NCBI RefSeq assembly: GCF_030463565.1
Contig: NC_134643.1
Span: forward strand, 48,088,221-48,152,220
DNA from: Pelecanus crispus
Lineage: Eukaryota; Chordata; Aves; Pelecaniformes; Pelecanidae
Direction of reading: 5' to 3'
Length of the DNA stretch: 64,000 nucleotides
Shown here: piece by piece, positions 49,101-61,010 of the stretch
Numbering within the stretch: the stretch's first letter is position 1
Layout: each line of letters begins with the position of its first letter
The notes under the pieces: generated by a model
What the model was told of the DNA's origin: nothing
What the model saw: the letters and a program-made list of their open reading frames with translations, nothing else
Database searches by the model: none
Program-made: the position numbers and the translations under genes

Positions 49101-52100
49101 ATTTTAATTCAGACATTTGCAAAAGTAGATCCTTGCGAAGTCGAGAAGGTGGGGGAGACTGGAGAGAGGGGGGTTTGTGATGTTCCAGGTTTTGTACAAT
49201 ATTCATCTAAGTTAATTTGTTGTGCAGAAACAACAAACTGTGGTGGAAGATGAGTTACAGAAAGAAAAGAGAGCTTGGAGAGACAAAATAATGCAACATA
49301 AGGTAAGGTTGTACAATGAGTTTTTGTCAAATGACTGTGAGGTTACTATGATATATTCAAGAATAAGTGTTATTCTGGAAGAGTTAATACACCAGATTCT
49401 GTTTATTAATGATAAATATGTGCCAACACCTGTCCTATTTTAAAAGTAGCCTAAGTCTATCCTACTTGTTTTGGCCTAGGAACTGATCATGAAGCTACAG
49501 TTGCAAATGGAAGAGGGAAAAAAGGCGTTAGAAGAGCAGAAAGCAAAAGAAAGACAACACCTGGCAGAACAACGGAATACAGCAGCTGTGAAAATACAAG
49601 CTAGATTTAGATCATTTTTAGTCCGTAAAAAATATGCTCCAATCTTAAAAGAATGGAAAGATGAAATAAAAAAGAAGCTGAAAGTACTGGAAGAAATAGA
49701 GAGAGAAACGAAAGAAAAAGAGGAAAAAAGGAGGAGGCAAATGGAAGAAAAGAGGCAAAAGAAAGAAGAGGAAGAAAAGAGACGAGAACAACGTGAAAGA
49801 CAGGAATATTTGGAACAGGTGAGGAGGCGTGAGGAATATGAGAAAAAGAAAGAAGGCCTGAGACTTGAAAGAGAAAAACAGCTGCAAATAAGAAGAGAAG
49901 AACAGAGAAAACTAGGAGAAAAAAGAGCAAAAGCTCTGATGAGTGAAAGTGGAGAAAACAACAAAGAAAATATAGAAGAGGATAAGCAGACAGAAAACAC
50001 AAAATTAATAAGAGAACAGAAGAAGGAATTAAATAACCAAGTAGAGGAACAAAAAGAAAACCAGACTGAAACGATGGATGAAACAAATAATTGGATGATT
50101 CCAGCAGAAACAAATTTGACACCAACACCAAATATGCTAGGCTTTGAGAAGAAGGAACACTCTTCTCAAGTAAATAATGACAACATATACGTTAATTCAG
50201 TAACACATGTAGAAGAAAATTACTCACAAACTAGAGATCTTAATAAAGCTCCAAATAATCATACTTCAAAGGATGAATCTGTTAATTTTGGAGCTAATGA
50301 CATGATAGAAAATAAGGCAAACAATATATGCAGCAGTCCACCAAATGTCCAGCCAAATGCTAGTAATAGAGAACTCAAAGATCAATTTTCTCAGTCTGAA
50401 ACAGTGGAGAAAACTCTGTTTCTAATGGAAGATACTAATGAGGGAGTCGGAGAGACCTGGGACAGAATTCAAGATGTAGCTGAGTGTTCCAGTAGACTAA
50501 TTCTTCCTGATGATATTGAAAAGAAGAGGATAAACTGGATGAACACATGTAAATCGTGGTCTAAAATACATGAAGAAAACCAAAGAAAGCAAGCAACTAT
50601 AAAAAAACGACCAAGGAAACGTTCAGTTAGCAAGATGCCTCCATTAAGTACACAAAAGATAATTCATAGTGGCCCTTGGAGTACTCTGCAGCAGGTAACT
50701 AACTATACAGAAGATTTAGAATGAAATGGGAAGCCATACCATTACTTTTTTTTTTTTTTTTGTACATTTCGTGTGTCACCAGAATGCTTTTTTGGAAGAG
50801 GAGGGGATTATCGTTGAGCAGGATATAGATCTCAGTGAGAGTTCCTCTGCACAAATGCAGAATAAGGGCGATGAGAATGACTTTTGAATTCCTGTGAGTG
50901 TTGTGGAGTAGACTGGTGTGGTACTAGTTTTCAGATGATTGATAGTGTCTTAAGTCTGTAAAAGGCAGGAGCTCCTAGCTCCTATTTTCTGCTAAATTAA
51001 CATGGTTTTGCCTTTGTATGAGGGTCCACATTTCAGCTCCTGCTCATCTAGCCCCTTCAGAGTTTTGAGAAGACTAGTCTCTTCCAGAAGCAAGACACTG
51101 CTGATCAGCTTATAGATGGTGTTTTGCCATAAAGAACATCTCTTGATTCCCAGCACTTAATTATCTTACTGCTTACAAACTGATCACTGTATGCTTGCTC
51201 TGTGCTCTCATCTTGGTATCCACTCCGAGATGACATGCTAGACTACATACACTTTTAGTCTGAGCTATTCTTGTCCGTTCTTGTGCACTCACTTACTTGT
51301 TATTTATGATAGTGTGATGGGAAACAATTCACACTACTAATGCTTTGCTTAGTGTTAATCTTCCGTCCATTCAAATTCAATGTCATTAGCAAAGCACCAG
51401 TTTTATTTATTTTAAGGTGGATGTTAAAATCAAACAGATTGTTTTCATAATAACTTTTCCCATTTAACAGATCAAACTCATCATTGTCATCCTTTTCTAT
51501 ATGAAAGGATTAACATTAGTTGCTTGCATTTTCTAAAATGTTCATAGAATGTACTTTTGGTCTCTTTTTCCTTTTAAAGAAAATAACCATAATGTGACAT
51601 TGTACAATGAATGTTCAATATACAAACAAATAATTTTATTTATGAATAAATGCATGTAGGTCACAACACTTACACTCGAAGATTTGCCAGCTTGTAGCCT
51701 CTCAACGTTATCCGAGTGTTCAAATCTTCAAGTTTTGACTCTGAGGCGCTGTGGACTAGTTGCTCTGGAAGGACTAAGTAGCTGCAAAAACCTAAAGTAT
51801 ATCAACGTGGAGGTACCAAGCATATTTGATTTTTTTATTATAACCCAGGAAGAACCGGTTTTGCTGCTTAGGTGGTTATGCAGTTCCATCCAACTGAATA
51901 TATAACTTTATTACCTTGAGAGCATCAACAAAATACTCCCAAAGTTATACCAGCAGCATATTGCATTGTATATAGCAATTTGCATTGTATTAAAGCAACA
52001 TCCTGCAAATGTAATCAAGTTATACTAAGAAAAGTGCATGATAGTATCAGTCTAGGATTAGCGTTAGTATGGCACAGCAATAGTTCTTCATTACTTCAGT

Positions 52101-55100
52101 CTCTCTGATTCATGAGTGTGCAGATGCTGTTCACCATAGCAGGTAGTCAGCTTAAGCAGGAGTAGGTAGAAGGAAGAGTCCTTTGCAATACACACCTTGA
52201 ATATTCCTTAAAATTACTTGCATATATGCTCAAGGAACAGTATAATGAGTTACACTAGAGGCATAATGTCTAGGTGCTTGCACGGCGCAGTGTCTTACGT
52301 GGCTTTGTAAATTTAATGACCAAAGAAAATGTTTTGCTCTGTGATGCATCTTAGTTCCAGAACTTGACAATTTACATAAAACAGCTTGGTTCATATTTTT
52401 TATTTTTATTTTAACAACACCATTTCACAAGAAAGTTAATATGCCCTTATTATTCATAGAAATGTTTCTGCTTGCCCAGTAACTGATGTTCTTTCCGGAG
52501 TATGGGGCTTTTGTTGGTTTGGGGTTTTTTAATAACATTTGGAGAAGAGAGCTGATAATAATGATAGTTAAAGGATTGTTGTCTGTCCAGTAATTAGAGC
52601 TTTGCAATAGGGCAGGCTGAAATACTTGTGTCATTTTCTCAGTTTTCTTATCTATTCAGAACATAATTTCTGGGATTTGATAATTTTGGGTACCTCAAAA
52701 TACAAGACCGAAGTATTAGTATAAGGGCATAATATATATCTAAGCTTCCAGTCTTACTAAGATTGGTATTTATGTGTGAATCTTTTTAGGTCAAATATTT
52801 TCTCTTACAGAACAGTTTTGGTTTTGTGATTTGGCTTTTTTTTTTTTTTTTTATTTTAAAATGTTATGCTTTAAATGATATACAGGATTGCTTCACCGTG
52901 ATATGTCAGGATAATTTAGTTAAAGAGAAGACTCTTAGATATACTTTTAAGTATGCTTTAGTAATAATTAATAATTATATATACTGTTAATAATACTTTA
53001 TACTTTCGCTGTGCCAGCTAATGTGTCAGTTGTCTTCCATTCAACCATGATGAAGAAACAGCCTCTTTTGTGACAGTTGAAACAGTCCAAGATTGTTTCA
53101 TGGGTATTTCTCACACAGCTAAAGCAGCTGCCTCTGTTTCCCTTGGACATGCATTCTACTTTATATTGCCCCTCATTTCTGTTGATACGAAAGCTAACAT
53201 TTAAGCCATTGCCAATTCTCTGCTTTAACTTACTGGTGCAACTGAAGGGGCTGTCCAAGGGCAGGAATCGGTGTTATGGCTTCCAAAGGAAACCCGTACG
53301 CATTCCTGCCTGCGGCTGAAGGTAGCACATAAATTTAGTCAGCATGTTAATTCTGCAATAGGAATTAGACTATTTGGCTTAATCAGTTTGTTACAAAGGC
53401 AGGGAGTTTAAGTTTTGCTTGTTTGAGCATCTGCAGGTGAAAAACAGAAGAAAACAGCAAGGGCAGCAAATAGTGAAATAAAAGTCTGAGGAAGCATTAT
53501 TAAAATGGCCTGGGGAGCCATTAAAAGAGCAAGATCTCTTGGGGGAAGAACATTAGCTGAGAACAGTGTTAATGTTTGTGACCAAAATACCCCTAAATGC
53601 AGATTTTCACTATTAGTAAATAGGATTCCAGCAAAGTCATAGCTGTCTTCATTAGTGTCTAGTAAATATGATGGTTTCGGTGCAGTTTTTAGTTCAGTCT
53701 CCCAGGATTTGGGAAGCTAGGAAAGCGTGTATGGAAAAGACCGCTCTGTCCTTAACTTCTCCTTACACTTTTTGTTGCAACTTCTGGGCATTTTCAGAGC
53801 CAGAATGAAGTTTGAGATACATTTTTGTTCTATCCCAGCAGGAAACAAAAAGCAGTTTCTATGACTCATCAATTTATTGTCCTAATGGAAAAAATAGAGA
53901 TGCCTTTACTCCTAGCTAGAAGTTTAGGATAAAAATAAGCAATGATGAAAATCTACCATATTTTTACACTTAATTCTGCTATTTCACTTCAGATGCTATT
54001 TAATATTCTTAATTTTCCTTTGTTGCAGGAAAACAACATTCAGATAATTGACTGTGAAAATCTAGAAAATCTCTGTATTCTGATTCTGAATCAGAACCAT
54101 CTTTCATCAGTTTGTGGCTTAGATGGCTGCATAAATCTCCAAAATCTTGAACTTTCCTACAATAAAATCACCCGAATTGGTAAGAAAATTAATGAAAAAA
54201 TATTCCAATTTGTATAACAATATTTGTGCTGCTTATATTCAGAATTATACTTGCCTTGGATTCAGGACCAGCCAGCTGTTAAGCCCAAGGAGAATGAGGA
54301 AACAGACTTAGAACACACATGCATTTTAAAGCATACTCAACTTCACATTTATTTGTAGTATGGCTTAGCTACTGCCAGGTATTCCATCTGCCAGATCATA
54401 TAACTGTTGTCAGCCAAAAAGAACTAAAAATCTTTCTAGAGGGGCCCCTATTATTACCTGCACTAACTCAGTTGTGAACCGTGCTAGCACTGGACCACAG
54501 CCTCTCTTTCTACTAAAATGCTCCCCATTCTGGCTCCAAACTATTGTTCTAGACTTCCCTCCCACTCTGGCTCTTCATTGCTGCTCATTGCACCAAAGCT
54601 GGAAAAAAAAAAACAATGAGTCTAAGGTAAAATCATGCAAATCATTTAGGTCAGCAGATGTGCCAACTCCTATTGTATTTACAAAGGCAGTTTGTTGTAT
54701 TTGTTAGGTCCAACAGTTGGCAGGCAGCAGGTGTACTTCTAGCATGCAGTCAAACAGAATTTACATACACCCAGACCACTCAACAGATGCATCAATACAT
54801 GAAATCTTTGTGCCAGGAGATAGATGTTTTCTGTTGGCCAGACAGGAATTTTTCATGTAGTGAACGAGTGTTTGCCTCTGCCTGTACTGCCTCTCTGCTT
54901 GTACTGCCACTGTAAAGTGCCTAAGGGGTAGATATTGTGTCTCAGCTTCTGACAAGCCAAAAATAGGGCATTGTGAGCCTTGTGTTACGTAGATTTCGTA
55001 TAGAGGTAATCAGGATTCAGAGCCTTTTTGAACTGGCAAAGGGTCAGGAAGGTGTAGTGCAGTGAAAATAACCAAGAGCTTTGCTATATGTAATTGGAGA

Positions 55101-58100
55101 AGCCAGTTTTTTGGTTGTAGATTCACGTACAGAGGGAAGACCATTAGTGGTCCCTCAAAAGTAACATTAACCATTGAGAAAAGGTAGTAGTAAATTGACA
55201 GATCATTACTTGACTGGGAGCTCTCAGGGCTTGAAAGTAGCAAATTTCCTTCAAGGCGGCAGGACAGCAGATAGAACAGAACTAGATTTAACAGCCTCCC
55301 TATACTCTAGGGACTTGGATTTTGGTGGCATGTCAGACTGTGAAATTTGTAAAGGCCACCAAAATATGGGTGACTGTGTAACTTCAGTATTATAATCTTA
55401 ACAGAGATGATTCTTCAGAGATTTGTCCATTGAAATAAAATCATATCATCAAGAAAAAACATTGCATGTGATGAAGTAATTAATTTTGTGGAAATTGAAA
55501 CATGAAACCTGAAAAGGTGACTTTCTAGTTGTATTCTTAGTCTGTGCTAAATCTGAAGATGTTACTTGGACAGACTGCAAAACTGGGAATGGAAAGGAGA
55601 TAAGGAGATTTTGATTTTGATTTTATTTGTCTTGATTTAGATTTTTAATTTTCTTTAAAGTATGTGGACATACCTTATTTTCCTGCTGTCCAGCAGGAAA
55701 ATAATATAAAACAATTATTAAGCTGATGGATGAAACACATTGACATAAGACATTTATATAAAGAAATGGTTTCCACTGTTAAAAAAAAAAGACTGAAACA
55801 GAATGAACATGTATAATGCAATTCCATGATAAGTAACAAGGACATAGCAAACAAGAAGTGGGAAAGCTTAAAAAAAACCTGTAGATTTAGGGGGTTAATG
55901 TTGATATTTTTAATATTTTTTGCTAATATGTGCAAACTTGGAATGTTAGTATTTGTGAATGGAGTTTATAATACCTGAGAATAAAGGTGCTGGAATGACA
56001 ATGTTTACTATAAAAGCCTGTCAGTACCCTAATGAGAAACAATAAAATAAACTGGTTAAAGAAGCTTCATCTATATCCTCGTGGCCAATAATGCTGGATA
56101 AGATTCTTATTCAGATTGTCGTGGTTTAGCCCCAGCCAGCAGCTCAGTACCACGCAGCCGCTCGCTCACTCCCCCTACCCCGATGGGATGGGGGAGAGAA
56201 TCGGAGGACTAAGAGTGAGAAACACTCCTGGGTTGAGATAAGAACAGTTTAATAATTTAAATAAAGTAAAATAGTAATGCTAATAGTAACAGTATAATAA
56301 TGATAATAATAATAATGATACACGAAGCAAGTGATGCACAATGCAATTGCTCACCACCCGCCGACCGATACCCAGACAGTTCCCGAGCAGCGATCGCTGC
56401 TCCCCGGCCACCCCCCCCCAGTTTATATACTGAGCATGACGTCATATGGTATGGAATAGCCCTTTGGGCAGTTTGGATCAACTATTCTGGCTGTGCCCCC
56501 TCCCAGTTTCTTGTGCGCCTGGCAGAGCATGGGAAGCTGAAAAAGTCCTTGACTAGCATAAGCAGTACTCAGCAACAACTAAAAACATCAGCATGTTATC
56601 AACATTCTTCTCCTACTAAATCCAAAACACAGCACTATGCCTGCTGCTAGGAAGAAAATTAACTCTATCCCAGCCGAAACCAGGACACAGATTTATCTCA
56701 TTTGATAAAAATGTCTGCAAGATTACTGTAAGAATGACATAGTATTAGTGGATGACATCTAGAAATGTGGCATCTCTGTCGAATGTAGTATCTTTGTACA
56801 GGCCAAGTGGAGTAAAATCCTCTTGTACTTTCTTTTTTTGTGCAGTGTGGTGCTATGTTCACTGAGTCTCTAATGAATTTGAGTGGGTAAATAAATGTTC
56901 ACAAAAATCAGCTTGGGATCTGTCTTTCTCCTCTCCAGAATTGCTTTGAGGATGTCTGGTTAAAACATGCATAATACAGGATTTATTTCATACAGTAACA
57001 TATTGGTTGCAAGTAGTCATATAGAATACACAAAAATGGATTTATGGGTTTTAAGAAGTTATTGTATCCCTCCCATCTGCAAATCTTGCAGGATGTCCCT
57101 TAGCAATTTGGGAAGCTGCAGTACTGTGCAATGTTCTCTGTTCATTAAACTTTAACAAAGGCTGTGGGCTTTTTCTTAAGAAGTAAGGCTTATTTATGTT
57201 TGTAATACTTCTGTTTTAATAACTTGTTGTATGAAACTTCAAGCATGTTACGATTTCTTTTTTTTCTCCTCTCATTGAAATACAGCATCAGTAGGGAAAA
57301 AATGAGAGTTGCCAGAAACCCCTTAAAAATAACAGCAAAAGTATGAGAAATACGTCTCAATTATGCTTTTCCACTTAAGAATGCATGGTCACAAATTAAG
57401 TAATTGTGTCCACTAATACACTGAAGTTCAGTGCATATGTTTGTATTTGGAAGATGGATGCTTTACTTAAAATTTTTCATACAGAAAAAGTAGCATTTTG
57501 ACGTGAGTCGTAGAATATGCTTTTGCAGGGTGTGTCTGTTGCCATAGTATGTTGGCTAAAATCCTGGCAGTGCTAAGAATAGCAATGTGTAACAGTGGAT
57601 AGCTGTAAATGCTTCTGTGGACCTACTCACTCTTTTTAGGAAAGCACGTAAGAGGGTTTTTTTATCAGACGCCTTTCAGTTTGGGGTTTTTTTGTATGTG
57701 TTTTTTTCATCTTCATTGTCAGCTTTCACTCCTCTCTTATTCATCTTTGTCACACATAGAAGTTACTTCAGAACTGCATTGATAGCTAAGATAGAGTCCT
57801 TAGCTAACAGAGTCCAGGTGCACTTTGCAAATTGCTAAGAGCTACTTCGATAAAGGTTCTCCACAAATCTTGCTGAAACCATATGTTTTTCAACAGAATG
57901 CATTTTCCTGTACTGCTATAGCTGTTGTTGGTTGCATCATGTGTAAACCAGACAGTATCTTCTGGAAATGTGCAGAAGACTTTCATGCTTATTTTTAATT
58001 TTGCATGTGTACAGAAGAAACGTTGAAATACCATCTGTGTGTATTACATTATTCTCTCTTGTGCATGTTTCTGTTGGACTGCATTTGATAGTTTCAGAGT

Positions 58101-61010
58101 AGATTGTGATCCCATTGTATGTAGCCTTGGCATGTCTGTGCCAAATGACATTCGGTCTAATTAAACAAGACAGATGAGGAGAAGGAGATGTAAAAAAGGT
58201 GCTTTGTGCAGCATGCAGAATAGGAAATTTCCAGATGCTGTATTAATTCCTTGCCTTTTCTTACTGTGTGTGCAGTCTCTCCTCTCTGTCCTACTCCAGA
58301 CTAATATAGTGCTTTTAAAGTTTCCCGTACTGCTACGCTGGTAAATTAAAAGTGGGGATTTAAGGCCTGGTCTTGTGAGGAAATCTTGGAAGCTGTTAAT
58401 TTTAGCACTGTCTGGCATGAAATTGTTTTGAGACCACTAGATGGTGCTGGTTCCTTTTTTATTTTTATCCAAGCATAAAAGAAAATACAGACCAGGATCT
58501 TGCAGTCAGGATAGTATGTCACGGGCATGTTTGAAATTCTTTCAGAATAATTAAAGATTTGTATATTTATTTCCCAAAGCACAGCTTTGAAGTTACAGTA
58601 TGGGACATTTGTTTTAGATTTAGGATGATATCTCTTTAATATCAGGCAATTGTGTTATTTCAACTAGGTACTTTCCATTTTTAAATTACTATGATTCGAA
58701 GGCCTATATTTGTTTGGGTTTTTTTTAAATGTACTGCTAGTTTTGGCAGTAGTTTGATTTTTTTACTTCTCCTTATTTTCTCCTTATCATTCATTTTATT
58801 TTTTTCTTTCTCTTCTGTATTCTCAGTAATCTATGGTGCAAACTGGTCGCTGGTCTCATAATCCAGTTTATTCTCAGAGGACAATGACAAAGACATTCAC
58901 CTCTGCAAAGCTCACCCAACTTCCCTTTGGGAACTTGGGAAGTTTTGAGTGAGATAAAGATGAGACAAAGCGTTAGCTCAAATAATCCTGTGAGGAATAC
59001 ATGAAAAAAGTAAATTCAGAAATTCCTTGTTTTAGATATGTTTTGTAAAGGGTGCACCTTCAAAGGAGTTTTACTACCGAGGTACAGAAAAACTGCTTGG
59101 ACCTGTAGCAAGTCAGATGCATCAGTGCTCCAGGAAGGAAGCCATTGCAGAACATCTAGCATGTGTAAGACCATGGAAAGACAGTGTGATTTTTGCTGTT
59201 GTAAGAGGAAGATTTGGGAAAAATTCTGTGAAAGAAACAGAGGCTGACAAGAACCTTTTTCTTTGTGTCCGTTTGGGGTAGAGATTGCGCACATTCTCGC
59301 TCTTTACACTAGTGGCAGGAGTAAATTTGTTGCGAGTGTAATGGCTATAGAAGTATAGCTTTATACTTAAAGGCATTAAATTTTGTTTATACATTCAAAT
59401 ATTTTTTAACATAATTACTTAAACAAGATGCACTTAAATAATCGAGGTGGTGCTGACCTAAGTTTTAACGCAATTTTTTCTCACCTTGCTGATAACTTAA
59501 AAAAAAACTTTAAAATGAAATAATGAAAATTAACTTTTAAACATAAATAGTGTTTCTGTTCTGAGGGGTGATTTTTAAGAGGGCTGTTAGTATTTCATAG
59601 AGCTGATAGGTTCTGAGTAACAGTTATAAAGTGCTTAAAGCATCGTAAGTATAGTTTATCACTGAAAGAATGTTCTGTTCCAACAGAAGTGCTAAAGGGG
59701 TTATGAACTGTTATTGCTTGGTTAACAGGATCAGAAATTTGTGAACTGTATGCATTGTATATTTGATAAGGTCAAAATACAATAATTATTTTTAAACCTA
59801 TAGAGGACTAATATTAATTGTTGCTATAGATAATATAGATATATAGGAAGTTTGGAGTTTTCTTAGTACTTGAAAACCAACAGGTTTTATTTCATTATGG
59901 CTTAATTCAGCTAAAATCTTTAATTTTCAGGTGGTCTGGAGTCATTGAAAAATCTTCAGCAATTAATTGTGGACCATAATCAATTAATCAGCACAAAAGG
60001 TCTTTGTGAGGCACCTACTCTCATTCACCTAGACTGCTCTTTTAATCATCTCACACAAGTTGAAGGCATTGAGAATTGTGGACTACTTCAAATTCTGAAG
60101 TTGCAAGGCAATAACCTCCAGGAGGTAAAAGCTTTGAATTCAGTGGTTGTTGTGCATACATCTTTGTTAACAGTCATATTTTTCAGAATGCTGATCATGT
60201 GCTCTTTGTTTGCTGTGGGAGGTTTCATGCTCTTTTTTCCCCCCTATTTTTCAAAGATACAAATGGCTAGCAGTTAAGTATTTTCTTGCTCCTAGGTCCA
60301 TGAAAAATTGGCCCCTCAGTAATTATGTTTCCCTCCTTTGTTTATAGCATCTAGTCTTCAGTTTATATTATATGATGCGGATTCTTTGGTTAAAATGTAA
60401 CAAAATATTATTATCATTACGTATATGTAATAGTTGAGGCTGATTTGGTGTATGCTGTTCCTCCAAAAGTTGAAGTTTGTGCTGCAGCATTTAAAATAGG
60501 AAAGTAGTTTGCTAACTGTACACTTAGTCATATTTACTGACAATGATTCTGCTATGAATTTGAGAGAGGAAAACCATTGTCAAAAGAAGCAAATAGCTAC
60601 ATAAATAAAGTAGTAAGTCTGTGGCTCTTGGGCTCTTGACTCTTTTTTTTTAAATGTATATTGACTGTTCAGACTAGGTAGAAGACATTAAAAAATACTT
60701 ACTACCTGATAGTAGAAATTATGTGTGACAACTGGTACATACATTATAAGGAAATGATGCATGTATCCAAAATGTGGTTTTGCTTGTGTTTAGTAATGAT
60801 TTATGAAAAGCATCTGGTAAGCACTCCATTGTTGTTTCTCTAATTTATATTAATTTTAAATAACCATCTCTTTTCTATTTAGCTTCCAAGGCTGGAAAAT
60901 CATGTTCTCCTAAGAGAACTGTATTTGGATGACAATAGCATTTCTGCTGTGAAAATTCTTTCTTTTTATTGGTTGCCTCTACTGCAGATTATTTTGCTGT
61001 CTCAAAATAG
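42994..61010 (+). CDS. LRRIQ1: Leucine-rich repeats and IQ motif containing 1 (partial)
   Basis: Coding exons: 42994-43122, 44365-44476, 45005-45099, 46306-46411, 47108-47337, 49228-49302, 49480-50694, 51660-51812, 54029-54179, 59931-60124, 60883-61010. They join in frame to 862 residues and continue past the window (human about 1,722). The start ATG has A at -3 and an in-frame TAA upstream. Acidic N-terminus (1-150); charged coiled coil (about 165-280); IQ motif AAVKIQARFRSFLVRKK (about 285-302), a calmodulin-type site; a second Lys/Glu-rich coiled coil (310-430); a poorly conserved Asn-rich linker; SDS22-like leucine-rich repeats from about 655. The later repeats and further IQ motifs known in the family lie beyond 64,000. 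The family is linked to motile cilia by expression; its molecular role is not settled. Confidence 0.95.
44365..44476 (+). CDS. LRRIQ1: LRRIQ1 exon 3
   Basis: Acceptor TTTTTCTAG, donor ACAA|GTAAGC. It encodes ISDDLPESVLSYLNFIKSRN then LILQDSEDE, aligning with human ELPESVLHCINIIKNRS and LILQDLEDT. Confidence 0.94.
45005..45099 (+). CDS. LRRIQ1: LRRIQ1 exon 4
   Basis: Acceptor TTCTTTAG, donor AAAAGG|GTAGTC (weak). Acidic, poorly conserved segment containing SNIYGVVS and SEYNEEPEQF, aligning loosely with human YGAVS and TEYEESSEQL. Phase joins exactly on both sides. Confidence 0.85.
46306..46411 (+). CDS. LRRIQ1: LRRIQ1 exon 5
   Basis: Acceptor CTATATTAG, donor GTTACAG|GTAAGC. It encodes VLFEIENEDLQIAATPS and VVTDDHFVT; the FEIENED stretch corresponds to human SEIEKEE. 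Phase fits both neighbours. Confidence 0.87.
47108..47337 (+). CDS. LRRIQ1: LRRIQ1 exon 6 (coiled coil)
   Basis: Acceptor AAATTCGTAG, donor CATAAG|GTAATT. It encodes the conserved REVEEKCRQEFEQWEKRQKE, near identical to human EVEEKCRQSFEAWQEKQKE, then a Lys/Glu/Arg-rich helix. Confidence 0.95.
49228..49302 (+). CDS. LRRIQ1: LRRIQ1 exon 7
   Basis: Acceptor TTGTTGTGCAG, donor CATAAG|GTAAGG, 25 codons in phase 0. VEDELQKEKRAWRDKIMQHK aligns with human NDELYKEEKIWKEKFKQHE. Confidence 0.95.
49480..50694 (+). CDS. LRRIQ1: LRRIQ1 exon 8 (IQ motif, long exon)
   Basis: A single 405-codon exon from acceptor TTGGCCTAG to donor CAGCAG|GTAACT. It holds the IQ motif near its start, a long single-helix or coiled-coil stretch rich in Glu, Lys and Arg, then an Asn/Thr-rich low-conservation region and a basic patch (KKRPRKRS). 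Strong purine bias on the coding strand produces long antisense shadow frames. The linker seems shorter than in mammals as I remember them. Confidence 0.96.
51660..51812 (+). CDS. LRRIQ1: LRRIQ1 exon 9 (leucine-rich repeats begin)
   Basis: Acceptor GCATGTAG, donor GTGGAG|GTACCA. It encodes CSLSTLSECSNLQVLTLRRC and GLVALEGLSSCKNLKYI, aligning closely with human CNLTTLSECENLQFLTLRRC and SLSNCKKLKYI. Confidence 0.96.
54029..54179 (+). CDS. LRRIQ1: LRRIQ1 exon 10 (leucine-rich repeats)
   Basis: Acceptor TTTGTTGCAG, donor AATTG|GTAAGA. It encodes IIDCENLENLCILILNQNHL and LQNLELSYNKITRI, SDS22-like repeats nearly identical in pattern to human. Confidence 0.96.
56117..56687 (-). mobile_element. Solo LTR, endogenous retrovirus (571 bp)
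   Basis: On the minus strand it begins TGTCCTGGTTTCGGCTGGGA and ends CTAAACCACGACA. A perfect 5-bp duplication CAGAT flanks it (56,112-56,116 and 56,688-56,692). The beginning is typical of an LTR abundant in neoavian genomes, likely ERVL-related. Minus-strand AGTATATAAACTG near 56,425 is a TATA-like promoter, followed by a GC-rich stretch and an ATAATAATG microsatellite. ATTAAA near 56,250 could serve as the poly(A) signal. No internal retroviral genes remain. It lies antisense in LRRIQ1 intron 10. Confidence 0.93.
56295..56325. repeat. ATA/ATG trinucleotide microsatellite
   Basis: An imperfect run of AAT/GAT triplets inside the solo LTR, probably variable in length between individuals. Confidence 0.8.
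59931..60124 (+). CDS. LRRIQ1: LRRIQ1 exon 11 (leucine-rich repeats)
   Basis: Acceptor TAATTTTCAG, donor CAGGAG|GTAAAA. It encodes GGLESLKNLQQLIVDHNQLI and NCGLLQILKLQGNNL, the best conserved part of the gene in this window. Confidence 0.97.
60883..61010 (+). CDS. LRRIQ1: LRRIQ1 exon 12 (last in window)
   Basis: Acceptor TTTCTATTTAG, donor AATAG|GTAAGC. It encodes LPRLENHVLLRELYLDDNSI and YWLPLLQIILLSQN; human has LENHVLLRELHLDDNSI and YWLPLLQNITISQN. It ends two bases into a codon, so the reading continues beyond the window. Confidence 0.96.

Larger units (their letters stand above)
43123..59930 (+). other. LRRIQ1: LRRIQ1 introns 2-10, mostly featureless
   Basis: AT-rich intronic DNA between exons. 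Apart from the solo LTR in intron 10 and homopolymer T tracts (about 50,743-50,761 and 52,839-52,852), no repeat, RNA or extra exon is recognised. Intron 10 (54,180-59,930) is the longest. Confidence 0.65.

Noticed and set aside
49476-50131. 174-codon minus-strand frames rich in Ser, Phe and Leu
   Set aside because: They are the antisense of the purine-rich coiled-coil exon of LRRIQ1.
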